Shown: positions 10,031 through 21,301, counted from the stretch's first letter. The stretch: DNA of 64,000 bases from Pseudomonas sp. HS6 (GCF_023375815.1 NZ_CP067412.1:1116001-1180000), one strand, 5' to 3'. A program made the numbers and translations. The notes: generated by a model from the letters alone, not told the origin.

Positions 10031-11344
10031 ATGGATCTCAAGCAAAGCCTGACGAAACGGATCGTCATTGTGTTCGCTTTGATGAGCGCCCTGGTCGCCG
10101 GGGTGTTTGCGCTGGGCATCGTTGCCGCCGTGCATGTGGTCGAGCACAAGCTGGCCACCAGCTCCCTGAGTGGCGGCCTGCACAGGTTGCTGGCGATGGA
10201 TGACATCAATCGCTGGAGTCATCAGCCGGAAAAGAGTGAATTGTTTTTCTTCGAAGGCGGCTCCGGGCCCATGGCACTGATTCCGTCATTGGCGGCGCTG
10301 TCACCCGGATTCCAGGAAATCATGTTCAACGGCGACGATTTTTTCGCGATGGTCGAGGTGGTCGGCGGGCGCAAATACGTGCTGCTGCGTGATCAGGAAA
10401 GCCTCGAACAACGCGAGCGGTTGCTGTTCATCGTGGTCTTGGTCGGTTTTCTCCTGAGTATCCTGCTGGCGATCATGCTCGGTCGGCTGTTGGCGCGGCG
10501 CGTGATGGCGCCGGTCATTCGTCTGGCACGCCAGGTTCGCCACCGCGATCAGCTGTTGATGCTGGCGCCACCGCTGCACCCGGACTATGCGGCGGATGAA
10601 GTGGGGGAACTGGCGTTGTCGTTCGATCAGACGCTGGGGCGTTTGCGCGAAACCCTGAGCCGCGAAAAACTGTTCACCAGCGATGTCAGCCATGAACTGC
10701 GCACGCCGTTGATGGTGCTCGGCGGCTCCTGCGAGTTGTTGCTCGCCAATCCGTCGCTGGATTCCCGTTCAACCGCGCAGGTCAATCGCATCGCCCGGGC
10801 CAGCCATGAGATGCGTCAACTGGTCGACACCTTCCTGATGCTGGCTCGCGCCGAGGATGATGCCGGCAACGATATTTGCGTCACGCTCAAGGAAGTTGCG
10901 GATGCTCAGTGCGAGATTTGGGGCCGACTGATCCGCGAAAAGGGACTGGCGTTTTTCTACGAGGTGGATCAGCCCTGTATGGAGCGTTTCAACCTGACGT
11001 TTCTGCAATCGGTGATGGGTAACCTGCTGCGCAATGCCTGGCATTACACCGATCGGGGTTTTGTCCGGCTGACGTTGAAGGGAAGCGGCTTTGTGGTGGA
11101 GGACAGCGGCATCGGCATTCCGGAAGAACAGCGTCAGGCCGTGTTTCAGCCTTTCGTGCGCGGTGACGAAGGCCGGGGAGAGGGCCTTGGGCTGGGGTTG
11201 TCGCTGGTGCAGCGGATCTGCAAGCGACAGCAATGGCAGGTGAACCTGAGTACGGGCGAATCCAACGGTTGCCGCTTTAGCGTGGCGCTGAACCCGGCCA
11301 CTCAGGACGCCGGCGGACAGCCGCGTCCATTGCCCGCAGCCTGA
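10031..11344 (+). CDS. Orphan two-component sensor histidine kinase
   Basis: Inner-membrane HisKA-type kinase of 437 residues from the ATG at 10031. TM1 is about residues 11-35, a roughly 95-residue periplasmic sensor follows, and TM2 is about 135-158. A HAMP segment comes next, then a dimerisation domain with phospho-acceptor His221 in DVSHELRTPLM, and a HATPase domain with N-box FLQSVMGNLLRNAWHY, G1 VEDSGIGIP and G2 GEGLGLGLSLV. No response regulator is adjacent on either side. Its 3' end overlaps the convergent pqiC by 43 bases. The input signal is unknown; the LPS-gene neighbourhood suggests envelope stress. Confidence 0.85.
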   Translation: MDLKQSLTKRIVIVFALMSALVAGVFALGIVAAVHVVEHKLATSSLSGGLHRLLAMDDINRWSHQPEKSELFFFEGGSGPMALIPSLAALSPGFQEIMFNGDDFFAMVEVVGGRKYVLLRDQESLEQRERLLFIVVLVGFLLSILLAIMLGRLLARRVMAPVIRLARQVRHRDQLLMLAPPLHPDYAADEVGELALSFDQTLGRLRETLSREKLFTSDVSHELRTPLMVLGGSCELLLANPSLDSRSTAQVNRIARASHEMRQLVDTFLMLARAEDDAGNDICVTLKEVADAQCEIWGRLIREKGLAFFYEVDQPCMERFNLTFLQSVMGNLLRNAWHYTDRGFVRLTLKGSGFVVEDSGIGIPEEQRQAVFQPFVRGDEGRGEGLGLGLSLVQRICKRQQWQVNLSTGESNGCRFSVALNPATQDAGGQPRPLPAA

Positions 11345-11853
11345 GTAATCTGCGCTGCGAGGCGCTTGACGTTGTTCTGTTGTGCAATCACCAGTTCGTC
11401 GATGCTCGGCCCGGACGGCGTTTGCAGGACTGAACGGCAGGTGAGCAGCCCATTGTCGGATTCACCGGCCGAACGTAGCCGCCATTTGGCGTCGATCAGC
11501 GCGTATTGCCCGGGAATCGAATCGAAACGTTGTACATCGATGCGCACCGAAACTTTACGCGACCCGCCGGCGTTGCTCAGTTGATCCACCAAGGCACTGC
11601 GCAACTCATCGGCCAGGCTCGCCCCCCACCATTCAGTTTCAAGAATCGCCAGGCCACTGTTGCCCTGGCGGATGACGATCTGCGGCCGGTCGACCTGCGG
11701 CGGTACGCTGACGCCTTCAATCGCGATGTCCGAGCCCGATCTGCCCGCCGCCGGTTGTGCCGGGGTCAGGGTGTGAAAGCTGATCGGGTCGCTGCGGCAG
11801 GCACCCAGCAGCAGGCACGCAGCGAGCACGGTGAACTTCAGCGGTAAAGCCAT
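11302..11853 (-). CDS. pqiC: PqiC-type outer-membrane lipoprotein (ABC-type transport auxiliary)
   Basis: Lipoprotein of 183 residues with signal peptide and lipobox LLGAC, followed by the DUF330/PqiC fold (SFHTLTPAQP near the start, GVSVPPQVDRPQIVIRQG, and WWGASLADELRSALVDQL). In the Pqi system PqiC forms an outer-membrane ring receiving the PqiB tunnel for lipid transport. It follows pqiB by 16 bases in the same operon. Confidence 0.82.
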   Translation of the reverse strand: MALPLKFTVLAACLLLGACRSDPISFHTLTPAQPAAGRSGSDIAIEGVSVPPQVDRPQIVIRQGNSGLAILETEWWGASLADELRSALVDQLSNAGGSRKVSVRIDVQRFDSIPGQYALIDAKWRLRSAGESDNGLLTCRSVLQTPSGPSIDELVIAQQNNVKRLAAQITQAAGNGRGCPPAS

Positions 11854-11869
11854 GGGACAGCTCCTGTGC

Positions 11870-13525
11870 TCAATTGCGCGGCGGTCCTTTGAGATCCAGC
11901 GGCGCTGCGTTGTCGGGGCGACCGCGAATCAGCGATTCCGGATGACGGCCCAGGTAATCCGACAGTTCACGCAACGAACGCGACATGCGTCCGAGTTCGT
12001 CGAGGGTCTGGGTCAGTTGTTCGCGTTGCGGCGAATCTTCGGCCAGGGTCGAACTGGCCGATTGCAAGGTCTTGCTCACGTCCGCCAGGGTGCTCTGAAC
12101 ACCGGGCAGGGTCTTGGCGTTGAATTGCGTCAGGCCTTTGCGCAGTTCCACCAGATTGCTGTCGAGATTGCCGGCGATGCGTTCCACCGGCAGCTTGTTG
12201 AGTTTGTCGAGCATGGCTTCGAGCTTTTCCTGCAACTGTTCGAGGCTGCCGGGAATGGTCGGAATGACGATCGGACGAGCCGTCGGGTCAAACGCGACTT
12301 TCTCGGCCTTGGGGAAGAAGTCCAAGGCGATGTACAGCTGGCCAGTGAGGAGGTTGCCGCTACGGGCCTGGGCACGCAGGCCGTTGTCGACGAAAGTGCC
12401 GATCAGGCGCACAGCGGCGCCTTCGTCGTCAGGGTTGTGGTTGAGCACCTTGAGCATTTTTTCATGGGCCCGGCCGAGTCGCTGCGGGTAGATCACGATG
12501 CCGACATTGACCGGGAAGCTGCGTTTTTTCTCGTCGAAATCCAGGTTGACGCTCACTACACGGCCGATTTCCATGCCGAGGAATTCCACGGGCGCATCGA
12601 CCTTGAGGCCGCGCATTGCCTGATCGAAGCGCAGGCTCAGGTACTGCGGTTTGCCGGCGGGCGGGGCGAGGGCGGTCTGCTGGTCTTCGAACAGGTCGAA
12701 GGCTTTTTCGTCCGCTGCAGCCACATCGTTGGGGCTGTAATCCGGCGCGCGGAAGGCGATGCCACCGACCAGCAAGGTCGACAGCGATTCGGTTTTCACC
12801 GCAAAACCATTGGCGCCGACGTTCACGTCTATACCGCTGGCGTTCCAGAACCGGGTGTTCTCGGTGACGAAGGCATCGTTTGGCGAATGGATGAACACTT
12901 CGATATTCACTCCTTTGCCATCGGGATTCAGCGCATAGGCCACGACCTGGCCGACCGGAATCTTGCGGTAATAGACCGGGGAGCCGATGTCCAGCGAGCC
13001 CAGATCCGAGGAATGCAGGTTGAAGCGTCTGCCCGGCTCGCCATAGGTGATCGGTGGCGGGTTTTCCAGGCCTTTGAAGTGTTTGGCGCGACCGTCGGAC
13101 TGGCCGATATCGGCACCAATGTAGTCGCCTGAAAGCAGGGTATCGATGCCCGACACGCCGCCGGCGCCGATGCGCGGCCGTACCACCCAGAACTTCGAAT
13201 CCTCACGGGTAAAGGTTTCGGCCTGCTTGGCCAGTTTGATCGTGGCGTTGACGCTTTTCTGGTCGTCGGCCAGCTCGACGTCCGAGACCTGGCCAACCAC
13301 CACGTTGCGGTATTTGACTTCGGTCTTGTTGGCGGTCAGGCCGCTGCCGGTCTTGAAGGTGACGACGATCGTCGGGCCTTCCTGCATCAGGTTGTGTACC
13401 ACCAGTGAAATGCCCACCAGCACCGCGACAATCGGCACGATCCACACCAGCGAAATGCTGAAACGCCGGGTCTTGATCGGTGCCTGGCCGGGTGCTCGCG
13501 GTTGATCGGCGGCTGACGACTCCAT
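11870..13525 (-). CDS. pqiB: Intermembrane lipid transport protein PqiB (MCE/MlaD family)
   Basis: Periplasm-spanning MCE protein of 551 residues. It has one N-terminal membrane anchor (about residues 21-43) and three MCE repeats; the first begins GPTIVVTFKTGSGLTANKTEVKYR and others start near LGSLDIGSPVYYR and LKVDAPVEF (motifs cut here for brevity). A long C-terminal helical tail (about residues 440-530) forms the tunnel. The ATG at 13525 is used because GGAGGT lies five bases upstream. The usual partner pqiA, an inner-membrane protein, is not upstream here; a polyamine oxidase gene takes its place. Confidence 0.85.
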   Translation of the reverse strand: MESSAADQPRAPGQAPIKTRRFSISLVWIVPIVAVLVGISLVVHNLMQEGPTIVVTFKTGSGLTANKTEVKYRNVVVGQVSDVELADDQKSVNATIKLAKQAETFTREDSKFWVVRPRIGAGGVSGIDTLLSGDYIGADIGQSDGRAKHFKGLENPPPITYGEPGRRFNLHSSDLGSLDIGSPVYYRKIPVGQVVAYALNPDGKGVNIEVFIHSPNDAFVTENTRFWNASGIDVNVGANGFAVKTESLSTLLVGGIAFRAPDYSPNDVAAADEKAFDLFEDQQTALAPPAGKPQYLSLRFDQAMRGLKVDAPVEFLGMEIGRVVSVNLDFDEKKRSFPVNVGIVIYPQRLGRAHEKMLKVLNHNPDDEGAAVRLIGTFVDNGLRAQARSGNLLTGQLYIALDFFPKAEKVAFDPTARPIVIPTIPGSLEQLQEKLEAMLDKLNKLPVERIAGNLDSNLVELRKGLTQFNAKTLPGVQSTLADVSKTLQSASSTLAEDSPQREQLTQTLDELGRMSRSLRELSDYLGRHPESLIRGRPDNAAPLDLKGPPRN

Positions 13526-13569
13526 CCATGACCTCCAGAGTGTGTTGGGCACTGAGCGTCAGGAACGCA

Positions 13570-13598
13570 AAAGCACTTCATCAATATAGAAGTGCTTT
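13570..13598 (-). terminator. Hairpin downstream of the FAD oxidoreductase gene
   Basis: AAAGCACTTC and GAAGTGCTTT form a 10-bp perfect stem with a 9-base loop. Read on the minus strand it ends in CTTTTG, so it can act as a weak intrinsic terminator separating the polyamine oxidase gene from pqiBC. Confidence 0.5.
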
Positions 13599-13638
13599 GC
13601 GATAGAGCAAATGTGCAGGTCGCTTCAACCCGCGAGGG

Positions 13639-16166
<2,528 letters not shown>

Positions 16167-16180
16167 TTCGTGGGTGTTGG

Positions 16181-17539
16181 TCAGACGCTCAGCAACAGGA
16201 ACTCACGCTCCCAGGAGCTGATCACGCGCTTGAAGTTTTCATGCTCGGCACGTTTCACCGCCACGTAGCCACGCACGAACTTGCTGCCCAGGTATTCGGC
16301 GACGGTGTCGCACTCTTCCATCTGGGTGAGGGCTTCTTCGATGGTGATCGGCAGGCGCAGGTTGCGGCGTTCATAGGCGCGGCCTTCGACGGCGGCACTT
16401 GGCTCAATGCCTTCGACCATGCCGATGTAGCCGCACAGCAGGCTCGCGGCAATTGCCAGGTACGGGTTGGCGTCAGCGCCGGGCAGGCGGTTTTCCACGC
16501 GCATCGCTTCAGGGCCGGAGGTTGGAACCCGCAGGCCGACGGTGCGATTTTCTTCGCCCCACTCGACGTTGACCGGTGCCGAGGTGTCCGGCAGGAAGCG
16601 GCGGAAGGAGTTCACATTGGGCGCAAACATCGGCAGCACTTTCGGGATGAATTTCTGCAGGCCACCGATGTGATGGCGGAACAGATCGCTCATGGTGCCG
16701 TCGGCGTTGGCGAAAATCGGCTTGCCGGTGGCGATTTCCACCACGCTCTGGTGCAAGTGCATGGCGCTGCCGGGCTCATCGCCAATAGGCTTGGCCATGA
16801 ATGTCGCAGTGACGTTGTGCTTGAGCGCGGCTTCGCGCAGGGTGCGTTTGAACACGGTGATCTGGTCGGCCAGATCCAGCGCGTCGCCGTGACGGAAGTT
16901 GATTTCCATCTGCGCCGGGCCGTCTTCGTGGATCAGTGTGTCGAGGTCCAGGCCCTGCAGTTCGCACCAGTCGTAGACGTCTTCGAACAGCGGATCGAAT
17001 TCGTTGGCAGCATCAATGGAGAACGACTGACGACCGCTTTCAGCGCGACCGGAACGGCCTAGTGGCGCCTTCAATGGCAAGTCCGGGTCTTCACAGCGCT
17101 GGGTCAGGTAGAACTCCATTTCCGGCGCGACAATCGGCTTCCAGCCTTTGTCGGTGTACAGCTGCAAGACTTTCTTCAGCACGTTGCGTGGCGACAATTC
17201 GATCGGATTACCGAACTTGTCGAAGGTGTCGTGGATCACGATGGCGGTCGGCTCGATGGCCCATGGCACCACGTACACCGCATCGCTCACCGGTTTGCAG
17301 ACCATGTCGATGTCGGCTGGGTCGAGCAGGTCGTAGTAGATGTCGTCGTCGACAAAATCCCCGGTTACCGTTTGCAGCAGCACACTTTCCGGCAGGCGCA
17401 TGCCTCGCTCATGCAGGAACTTGTTGGTCGGTGCAATTTTGCCGCGGGCGATGCCGGTCAGGTCGCTGACCACGCATTCCACTTCGGTAATCTTGTGATC
17501 TTTCAGCCAAGTGAACAGCTGATCGAAAGGGGCATTCAT
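16181..17539 (-). CDS. Glutamine synthetase-like gamma-glutamylpolyamine synthetase (PuuA/SpuI type)
   Basis: GS-family ligase of 452 residues that would attach glutamate to putrescine or another amine at the cost of ATP. GS landmarks: MEFYLTQ (first metal Glu), QMEINFRHGDALDLADQ, FMAKPIGDEPGSAMHLHQS (ATP/metal loop), NSFRRFLPDTSAPVNVEWGEENR, and the final ENRLPGADANPYLA metal site. The Tyr of the adenylylation site typical of GlnA is not evident, as expected for PuuA-type enzymes. The ATG at 17539 has GAGGT upstream; an earlier in-frame start is disfavoured. Confidence 0.85.
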   Translation of the reverse strand: MNAPFDQLFTWLKDHKITEVECVVSDLTGIARGKIAPTNKFLHERGMRLPESVLLQTVTGDFVDDDIYYDLLDPADIDMVCKPVSDAVYVVPWAIEPTAIVIHDTFDKFGNPIELSPRNVLKKVLQLYTDKGWKPIVAPEMEFYLTQRCEDPDLPLKAPLGRSGRAESGRQSFSIDAANEFDPLFEDVYDWCELQGLDLDTLIHEDGPAQMEINFRHGDALDLADQITVFKRTLREAALKHNVTATFMAKPIGDEPGSAMHLHQSVVEIATGKPIFANADGTMSDLFRHHIGGLQKFIPKVLPMFAPNVNSFRRFLPDTSAPVNVEWGEENRTVGLRVPTSGPEAMRVENRLPGADANPYLAIAASLLCGYIGMVEGIEPSAAVEGRAYERRNLRLPITIEEALTQMEECDTVAEYLGSKFVRGYVAVKRAEHENFKRVISSWEREFLLLSV

Positions 17540-17664
17540 AAAGACCTCGTCGTTGGTTTTATTGACGCGGGGGAAGTGCGATTTCATCTTTCGCAGGCTT
17601 CCCCTGTGGCGCGTTGACGACTATCTTGGGCGGGCCTTGCCGTTCCATCTATCCACTTTAAGCA

Positions 17665-17691
17665 GCACCAAAGCGCACCAAAAGAGTGCGC
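17665..17691. promoter_or_regulatory. Repeat-rich operator candidate between synthetase and araC-type gene
   Basis: Two direct repeats GCACCAAA lie exactly 10 bases apart (17665 and 17675). The second sits inside an inverted repeat GCGCAC-caaaaga-GTGCGC (17673-17691), directly ahead of the regulator start at 17702. The arrangement suits a regulator site controlling the divergent pair. This is inferred from layout. Confidence 0.4.
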
Positions 17692-17701
17692 AAGGTCTCC
17701 C

Positions 17702-18607
17702 ATGACAACGTGTAATCCGCTACAGGTTCAAGCTTTCAACACCGCCGATGTCGCCGAACAGGTTCGCGCCACACCGGGCTGGGTCCAGCATTACCAGCAG
17801 ATGTCGCCGGGGCATTTCGCCGGGCGAATCCGCTATCTGGATTTGCAGGGTGTGGAGGTCTACGAAGAACAGATGAACACCCGGGTCGAGCAGAATTTCA
17901 GTGCGCCGTCGGGGGCGTTGGCGTTCTGTTTCGATCGCAGTGACAACGCGCTGTACCTGCTGAACGAAGAGAGTCGCAACATCTGGATCACCCCGGAGAA
18001 CTATCAGGAAATCGCCGTGGTGTTCGGCCCGGAGTTCGTCCGCCGCAACGGCCTGGACGTAGCCCGGCTGGAAGGCCTGTTCATGGCGCCACTCAACGGC
18101 GCACAGAATGCGCTGTTCAGTCGCTGGTTAAGCTCGACTCTCACGAAGTTGTCGCAAACCCTTGATCAGCCGAGCAAAGAAGCATTGACCCAGCAGTTGC
18201 TGGAGGACTGCCTGTTCATCCTCGATAACGCTTGCGTGTGTCTTGATAGCGGTGGTTTGCAGCGCCGCACCGAAGAGCGCACGACCATGAAACGCGTGGG
18301 AGAGTGGGCGGCGGATTCGCCGGAAGAAACCCTCAATCTGCTGGAGTTGTCCCAGGTCGCCGGGGTTTCTCTGCGTCAATTGCAGCAGACCTTCAAGGCC
18401 TTCACCGGGATGTCCCCGACCCAATGGCTGCGCCTGCGCCGGCTCAATGGGGCGCGCCGGGAATTGCTCCATCGCTCGGCCTCGGAGACGACAGTGGCCG
18501 AAGTGGCGATGAACTGGTCGTTCTGGCATCTGGGGCGGTTTTCCAATAGCTATCGAGCACTGTTCGATGAATTGCCGAGTGAGACGTTGAAGCGATCGCT
18601 ACGCTGA
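17702..18607 (+). CDS. AraC-family transcriptional regulator
   Basis: Regulator of 301 residues. The first 200 residues form a cupin-like sensing region (PGHFAGRIRYLDL, ALAFCFDRS) and the last 90 hold two helix-turn-helix units, including LSQVAGVSLRQLQQTFKAFTG and TVAEVAMNWSFWHLGRFSNSYR (both from one chain). It is transcribed divergently from the glutamylpolyamine synthetase gene and probably controls the polyamine genes, with repeats in the shared intergenic space as a possible site. The effector is unknown. Confidence 0.85.
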   Translation: MTTCNPLQVQAFNTADVAEQVRATPGWVQHYQQMSPGHFAGRIRYLDLQGVEVYEEQMNTRVEQNFSAPSGALAFCFDRSDNALYLLNEESRNIWITPENYQEIAVVFGPEFVRRNGLDVARLEGLFMAPLNGAQNALFSRWLSSTLTKLSQTLDQPSKEALTQQLLEDCLFILDNACVCLDSGGLQRRTEERTTMKRVGEWAADSPEETLNLLELSQVAGVSLRQLQQTFKAFTGMSPTQWLRLRRLNGARRELLHRSASETTVAEVAMNWSFWHLGRFSNSYRALFDELPSETLKRSLR

Positions 18608-18689
18608 GGATGTAATCGTCGCTCTGAAACAAATTGAAACATTCGCCAGGGCGAACGGTCGATGGAATACACCCACTCAAGTATTTTCC

Positions 18690-19874
18690 ATGAAGACCCC
18701 TCGACCCTCCCAGCGTCTCGAAATACTCAGCGAACTCAGAAATCTGAAGATGGCCAAGTCTGCCCATGCTTATGTCCGGGGCAGTACCGTTCAGTTCTAC
18801 GAATGGCTGCACAGCCAGCCTGGCAGACGTCTGCCACGGGGGCCTGCGGTGTGGATCTGTGGCGATTGCCACGCCGGGAATCTGGGGCCGACGGGGGATT
18901 CGAAGGGCCGGATCGATATTCACATTCGGGACCTTGACCAGACGGTCATCGGTAACCCAGCGCATGACCTCGTGAGGTTGGCATTGTCCCTGGCGACCGC
19001 CGCCAGAGGTTCGGATTTGCCAGGCGTAACGACTGCCAGAATGCTCGAAGGCATGATGCGCGGCTATGAAAGCGCGTTTGAAGGCAACGTCGATGAAGAT
19101 CCGACACGTCCTCCTCAGGTCAAGGCCAGCATGCGTAGCGCCGTGCAGCGCACCTGGAAACACCTGGCGTACGAGCGTATCGAAAACACCAAACCTTCCA
19201 TTCCCTTGGGCAAGCACTTCTGGTCACTTTCGCGAGCGGAACGCGCCGCGCTGAAAACGCTGTGCACGACCGATGATGTCCATACGCTGGTGACGTCGCT
19301 CAAGGGCCGATCGAATGACGATAAAGTCGAACTGCTCGATAGCGCCTACTGGGTAAAAGGCTGCAGCTCGCTCGGGTTGAAACGCTACGCACTGTTGCTT
19401 GGCGTGGGCGCTGGAGATGACCGGGAATACTGCCTACTCGATGTCAAACAAGCCGTTACCGCTGCTGCGCCCCGTGGGCCCAAGGTCTCCATGCCACGGG
19501 ACAATGGACGGCGGGTGGTGGAGGGCGCGCGACACCTCTCGCCCGGTCTGGGCGATCGAATGATTGCAACGCGTCTGCTGGATGAGGGTTTTTTCATCCG
19601 CGAACTGCTGCCTCAGGACATGAAGCTGGAATTGAATCAGTTGAGCCAATCCGAAGCGTTGCTTGCCGCCACTTATCTGGCCAACGTCGTCGGCCTTGCC
19701 CATGCGCGGCAAATGGATCTTGCGACGCGAGCGGCCTGGATCCGCGACTTGAACAGTTGCCACACCCGAACGCTGGACGCACCGTCGTGGCTTTGGTCCA
19801 GTGTCGTGCAATTGGTGGGACAGCATGAGCGCGGTTATCTGGAGCATTGTCGCCAATACGCGTTGCACCATTGA
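18690..19874 (+). CDS. DUF2252 family protein
   Basis: Protein of 394 residues with the DUF2252 core: WICGDCHAGNLGP (about residue 51), DIHIRDLDQTVIGNPAHDLVRLA (a kinase-like DxD region; listed from one chain), and KGCSSLGLKRYALLLG. The family is uncharacterised but is thought to be distantly related to aminoglycoside phosphotransferase/kinase folds. It stands alone on the plus strand, convergent with the anti-sigma gene 21 bases away. No function is proposed. Confidence 0.8.
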   Translation: MKTPRPSQRLEILSELRNLKMAKSAHAYVRGSTVQFYEWLHSQPGRRLPRGPAVWICGDCHAGNLGPTGDSKGRIDIHIRDLDQTVIGNPAHDLVRLALSLATAARGSDLPGVTTARMLEGMMRGYESAFEGNVDEDPTRPPQVKASMRSAVQRTWKHLAYERIENTKPSIPLGKHFWSLSRAERAALKTLCTTDDVHTLVTSLKGRSNDDKVELLDSAYWVKGCSSLGLKRYALLLGVGAGDDREYCLLDVKQAVTAAAPRGPKVSMPRDNGRRVVEGARHLSPGLGDRMIATRLLDEGFFIRELLPQDMKLELNQLSQSEALLAATYLANVVGLAHARQMDLATRAAWIRDLNSCHTRTLDAPSWLWSSVVQLVGQHERGYLEHCRQYALHH

Positions 19875-19895
19875 ACGCGACGTTGTCGGCAGCCC

Positions 19896-20642
19896 TCAGG
19901 CACCGTCCTTGAGCAGTTTGCCGAGCGTCTCCAGTTCACCTTTCTCCACATCGGAGACCAGCACGAAGCGCATATGGTTGGACTGGAAGGAAACCACGTT
20001 GAAACCGCGAATGGTCTGGCTTTGCGAAGGCTTGTCGGCGTCCGTTGTCGGCAGGATGAACACATTGATGATGTGTTTGGCGTGGCCGTAACTAAGCGCT
20101 GCGGTGGTCTGGTGTTGCAGGTAATCGAGCCGCCCGCCGAGCAGTGGAAAGCCCTGCGCCGAGTAGTCGACCACGGGCGGCGAGAAGTCGAGTTTGCCGG
20201 TGAACCAGGGTTTCACGGTGTGCCGGTCGGACGACACCACATCGTTCAAGTGAGCGCCCATCAACGAGCGCACATGGCTGGAGACGGCTTCGTCCATCAA
20301 CGGTTGTTCGCTGCCCGGTGTTGCTATGTAAAGCACCATCGCCAAGGCCAGGGCTGCTGCTGAGAATGCCGGAGCGAGCCATTTTCGCCAGCGTTCGAAC
20401 GGGCTCGGCGATGCAGGAGCAACGGCGGCAAACACGCTTGTCGCCAGTGACGCCGGCGCGGAGTAATACGGCGCATGGCGCTTCACACTGACCTTCAGCA
20501 GTCTGGCCTCACCATGCAGCCGCGCGCAGTCGGCACACGTGGCCAGGTGCTCAGCGACATCCGCAGCCCTCGCAGGATCAAGTTCCTGATCCAGATAACC
20601 ATGCAGTTGTGTCCGGCAAACCGTGCAGTCGAGTTCATTCAT
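19896..20642 (-). CDS. Anti-sigma factor with zinc-finger (ZAS) domain
   Basis: Membrane anti-sigma factor of 248 residues. The N-terminal zinc-binding domain has Cys6, Cys9 and the H-x3-C-x2-C motif (His32, Cys36, Cys39). One membrane helix lies at about residues 92-110 and a periplasmic domain of about 135 residues follows. It should hold the ECF sigma factor inactive until an envelope or redox signal arrives. Its start overlaps the sigma gene's end by 8 bases, the usual sigma/anti-sigma coupling. Confidence 0.85.
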   Translation of the reverse strand: MNELDCTVCRTQLHGYLDQELDPARAADVAEHLATCADCARLHGEARLLKVSVKRHAPYYSAPASLATSVFAAVAPASPSPFERWRKWLAPAFSAAALALAMVLYIATPGSEQPLMDEAVSSHVRSLMGAHLNDVVSSDRHTVKPWFTGKLDFSPPVVDYSAQGFPLLGGRLDYLQHQTTAALSYGHAKHIINVFILPTTDADKPSQSQTIRGFNVVSFQSNHMRFVLVSDVEKGELETLGKLLKDGA

Positions 20643-21147
20643 GATCGTGCAACTTCAGTAATTCGAGCTTGAGCATGGCGCGGGCCCGGGCCAGTCTCGA
20701 CATGACGGTGCCGATGGGAATATCGACCACCAGGGCGATGTCCTTGTAGGGCAAGTCTTCGAGTTCCTTGAGCACAATGACCTCGCGAAACGCCGGCGGC
20801 AATGCGCTCAGGGCCAGCTGGAGCAACGCCGCGTTTTCCGTGTGAATGGCCAGCAGTTCCGGGCTCTGGCTGTGACTCAGTGCGCCTTCGTTTTCTTCGA
20901 TCTCGTCATCGAAAGCGACCCAGTGGCGCCCGGCCGAGGTCTTGAGCCAGGTGTAGCTTTCGTTGCGCACGATGGTCAGGAACCAGGCCTTGGCGTTGCC
21001 ATCGGCAAACCGCTGCAAAAACCTGAAGGCGCGCAAGGCGCTTTCCTGCACGACATCCCGTGCCGCGCTGTCGTTGCCTGTGAGCCAGCGCGCGAGGTTG
21101 TAAGCCGCGTCCAGGTGCGGCGCAATCAGTTCCTCAAATCGATTCAT
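20635..21147 (-). CDS. ECF-family RNA polymerase sigma factor
   Basis: Sigma-70-like factor of 170 residues with only regions 2 and 4: ARDVVQESALRAFRFLQRF and AWFLTIVRNESYTWLK in region 2, and LPPAFREVIVLKELEDLPYKD plus IGTVMSRLARARAML in region 4 (helix-turn-helix). It is co-transcribed with a zinc anti-sigma factor. The intergenic region to the divergent phosphoesterase gene carries two matching ECF-type promoters, so it probably controls itself and the phosphoesterase-cupredoxin pair. Confidence 0.9.
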   Translation of the reverse strand: MNRFEELIAPHLDAAYNLARWLTGNDSAARDVVQESALRAFRFLQRFADGNAKAWFLTIVRNESYTWLKTSAGRHWVAFDDEIEENEGALSHSQSPELLAIHTENAALLQLALSALPPAFREVIVLKELEDLPYKDIALVVDIPIGTVMSRLARARAMLKLELLKLHDHE

Positions 21148-21175
21148 AGTGGTTTCCGCACCGTCACACCCCTAT

Positions 21176-21201
21176 AACCGTGAAGCGTCGTGTTTTATTC
21201 C
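21176..21201 (-). promoter_or_regulatory. ECF-type promoter of the sigma/anti-sigma operon
   Basis: On the minus strand GGAATAAA (21201-21194) is followed by GGTT starting at 21179, a start-to-start distance of 22 bases. The sigma gene ATG is at 21147. The motif and spacing match the divergent promoter at 21227-21252 and ECF consensus layout (GGAAT -35, GTT -10). Confidence 0.65.
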
Positions 21202-21226
21202 CTGAAAAGAATTTGTTTTTTTGCGT

Positions 21227-21252
21227 GGAATAAACGCTCGCCCCGCGTGGTT
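21227..21252 (+). promoter_or_regulatory. ECF-type promoter of the phosphoesterase-cupredoxin operon
   Basis: GGAATAAA at 21227-21234 and GGTT at 21249-21252 are again 22 bases apart. The flanking bases also agree with the minus-strand copy (CRYGGTTMTA around the -10). The first gene starts at 21302 with GAGG about nine bases ahead. Confidence 0.65.
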
Positions 21253-21301
21253 CTACCTGGTGTCAGCTACATCACTGTAGTCCGCCAGCGAGGACATCCC
21301 C

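Noticed and set aside
10031..11344. Sensor kinase as ColS or PmrB with adjacent regulator
   Set aside because: No response-regulator gene lies on either side and the sensor region did not match either protein clearly, so it is left as an orphan kinase.
11831..13132. Plus-strand ORF of 433 residues across pqiB
   Set aside because: Antisense shadow of pqiB, no motif and no ribosome site.
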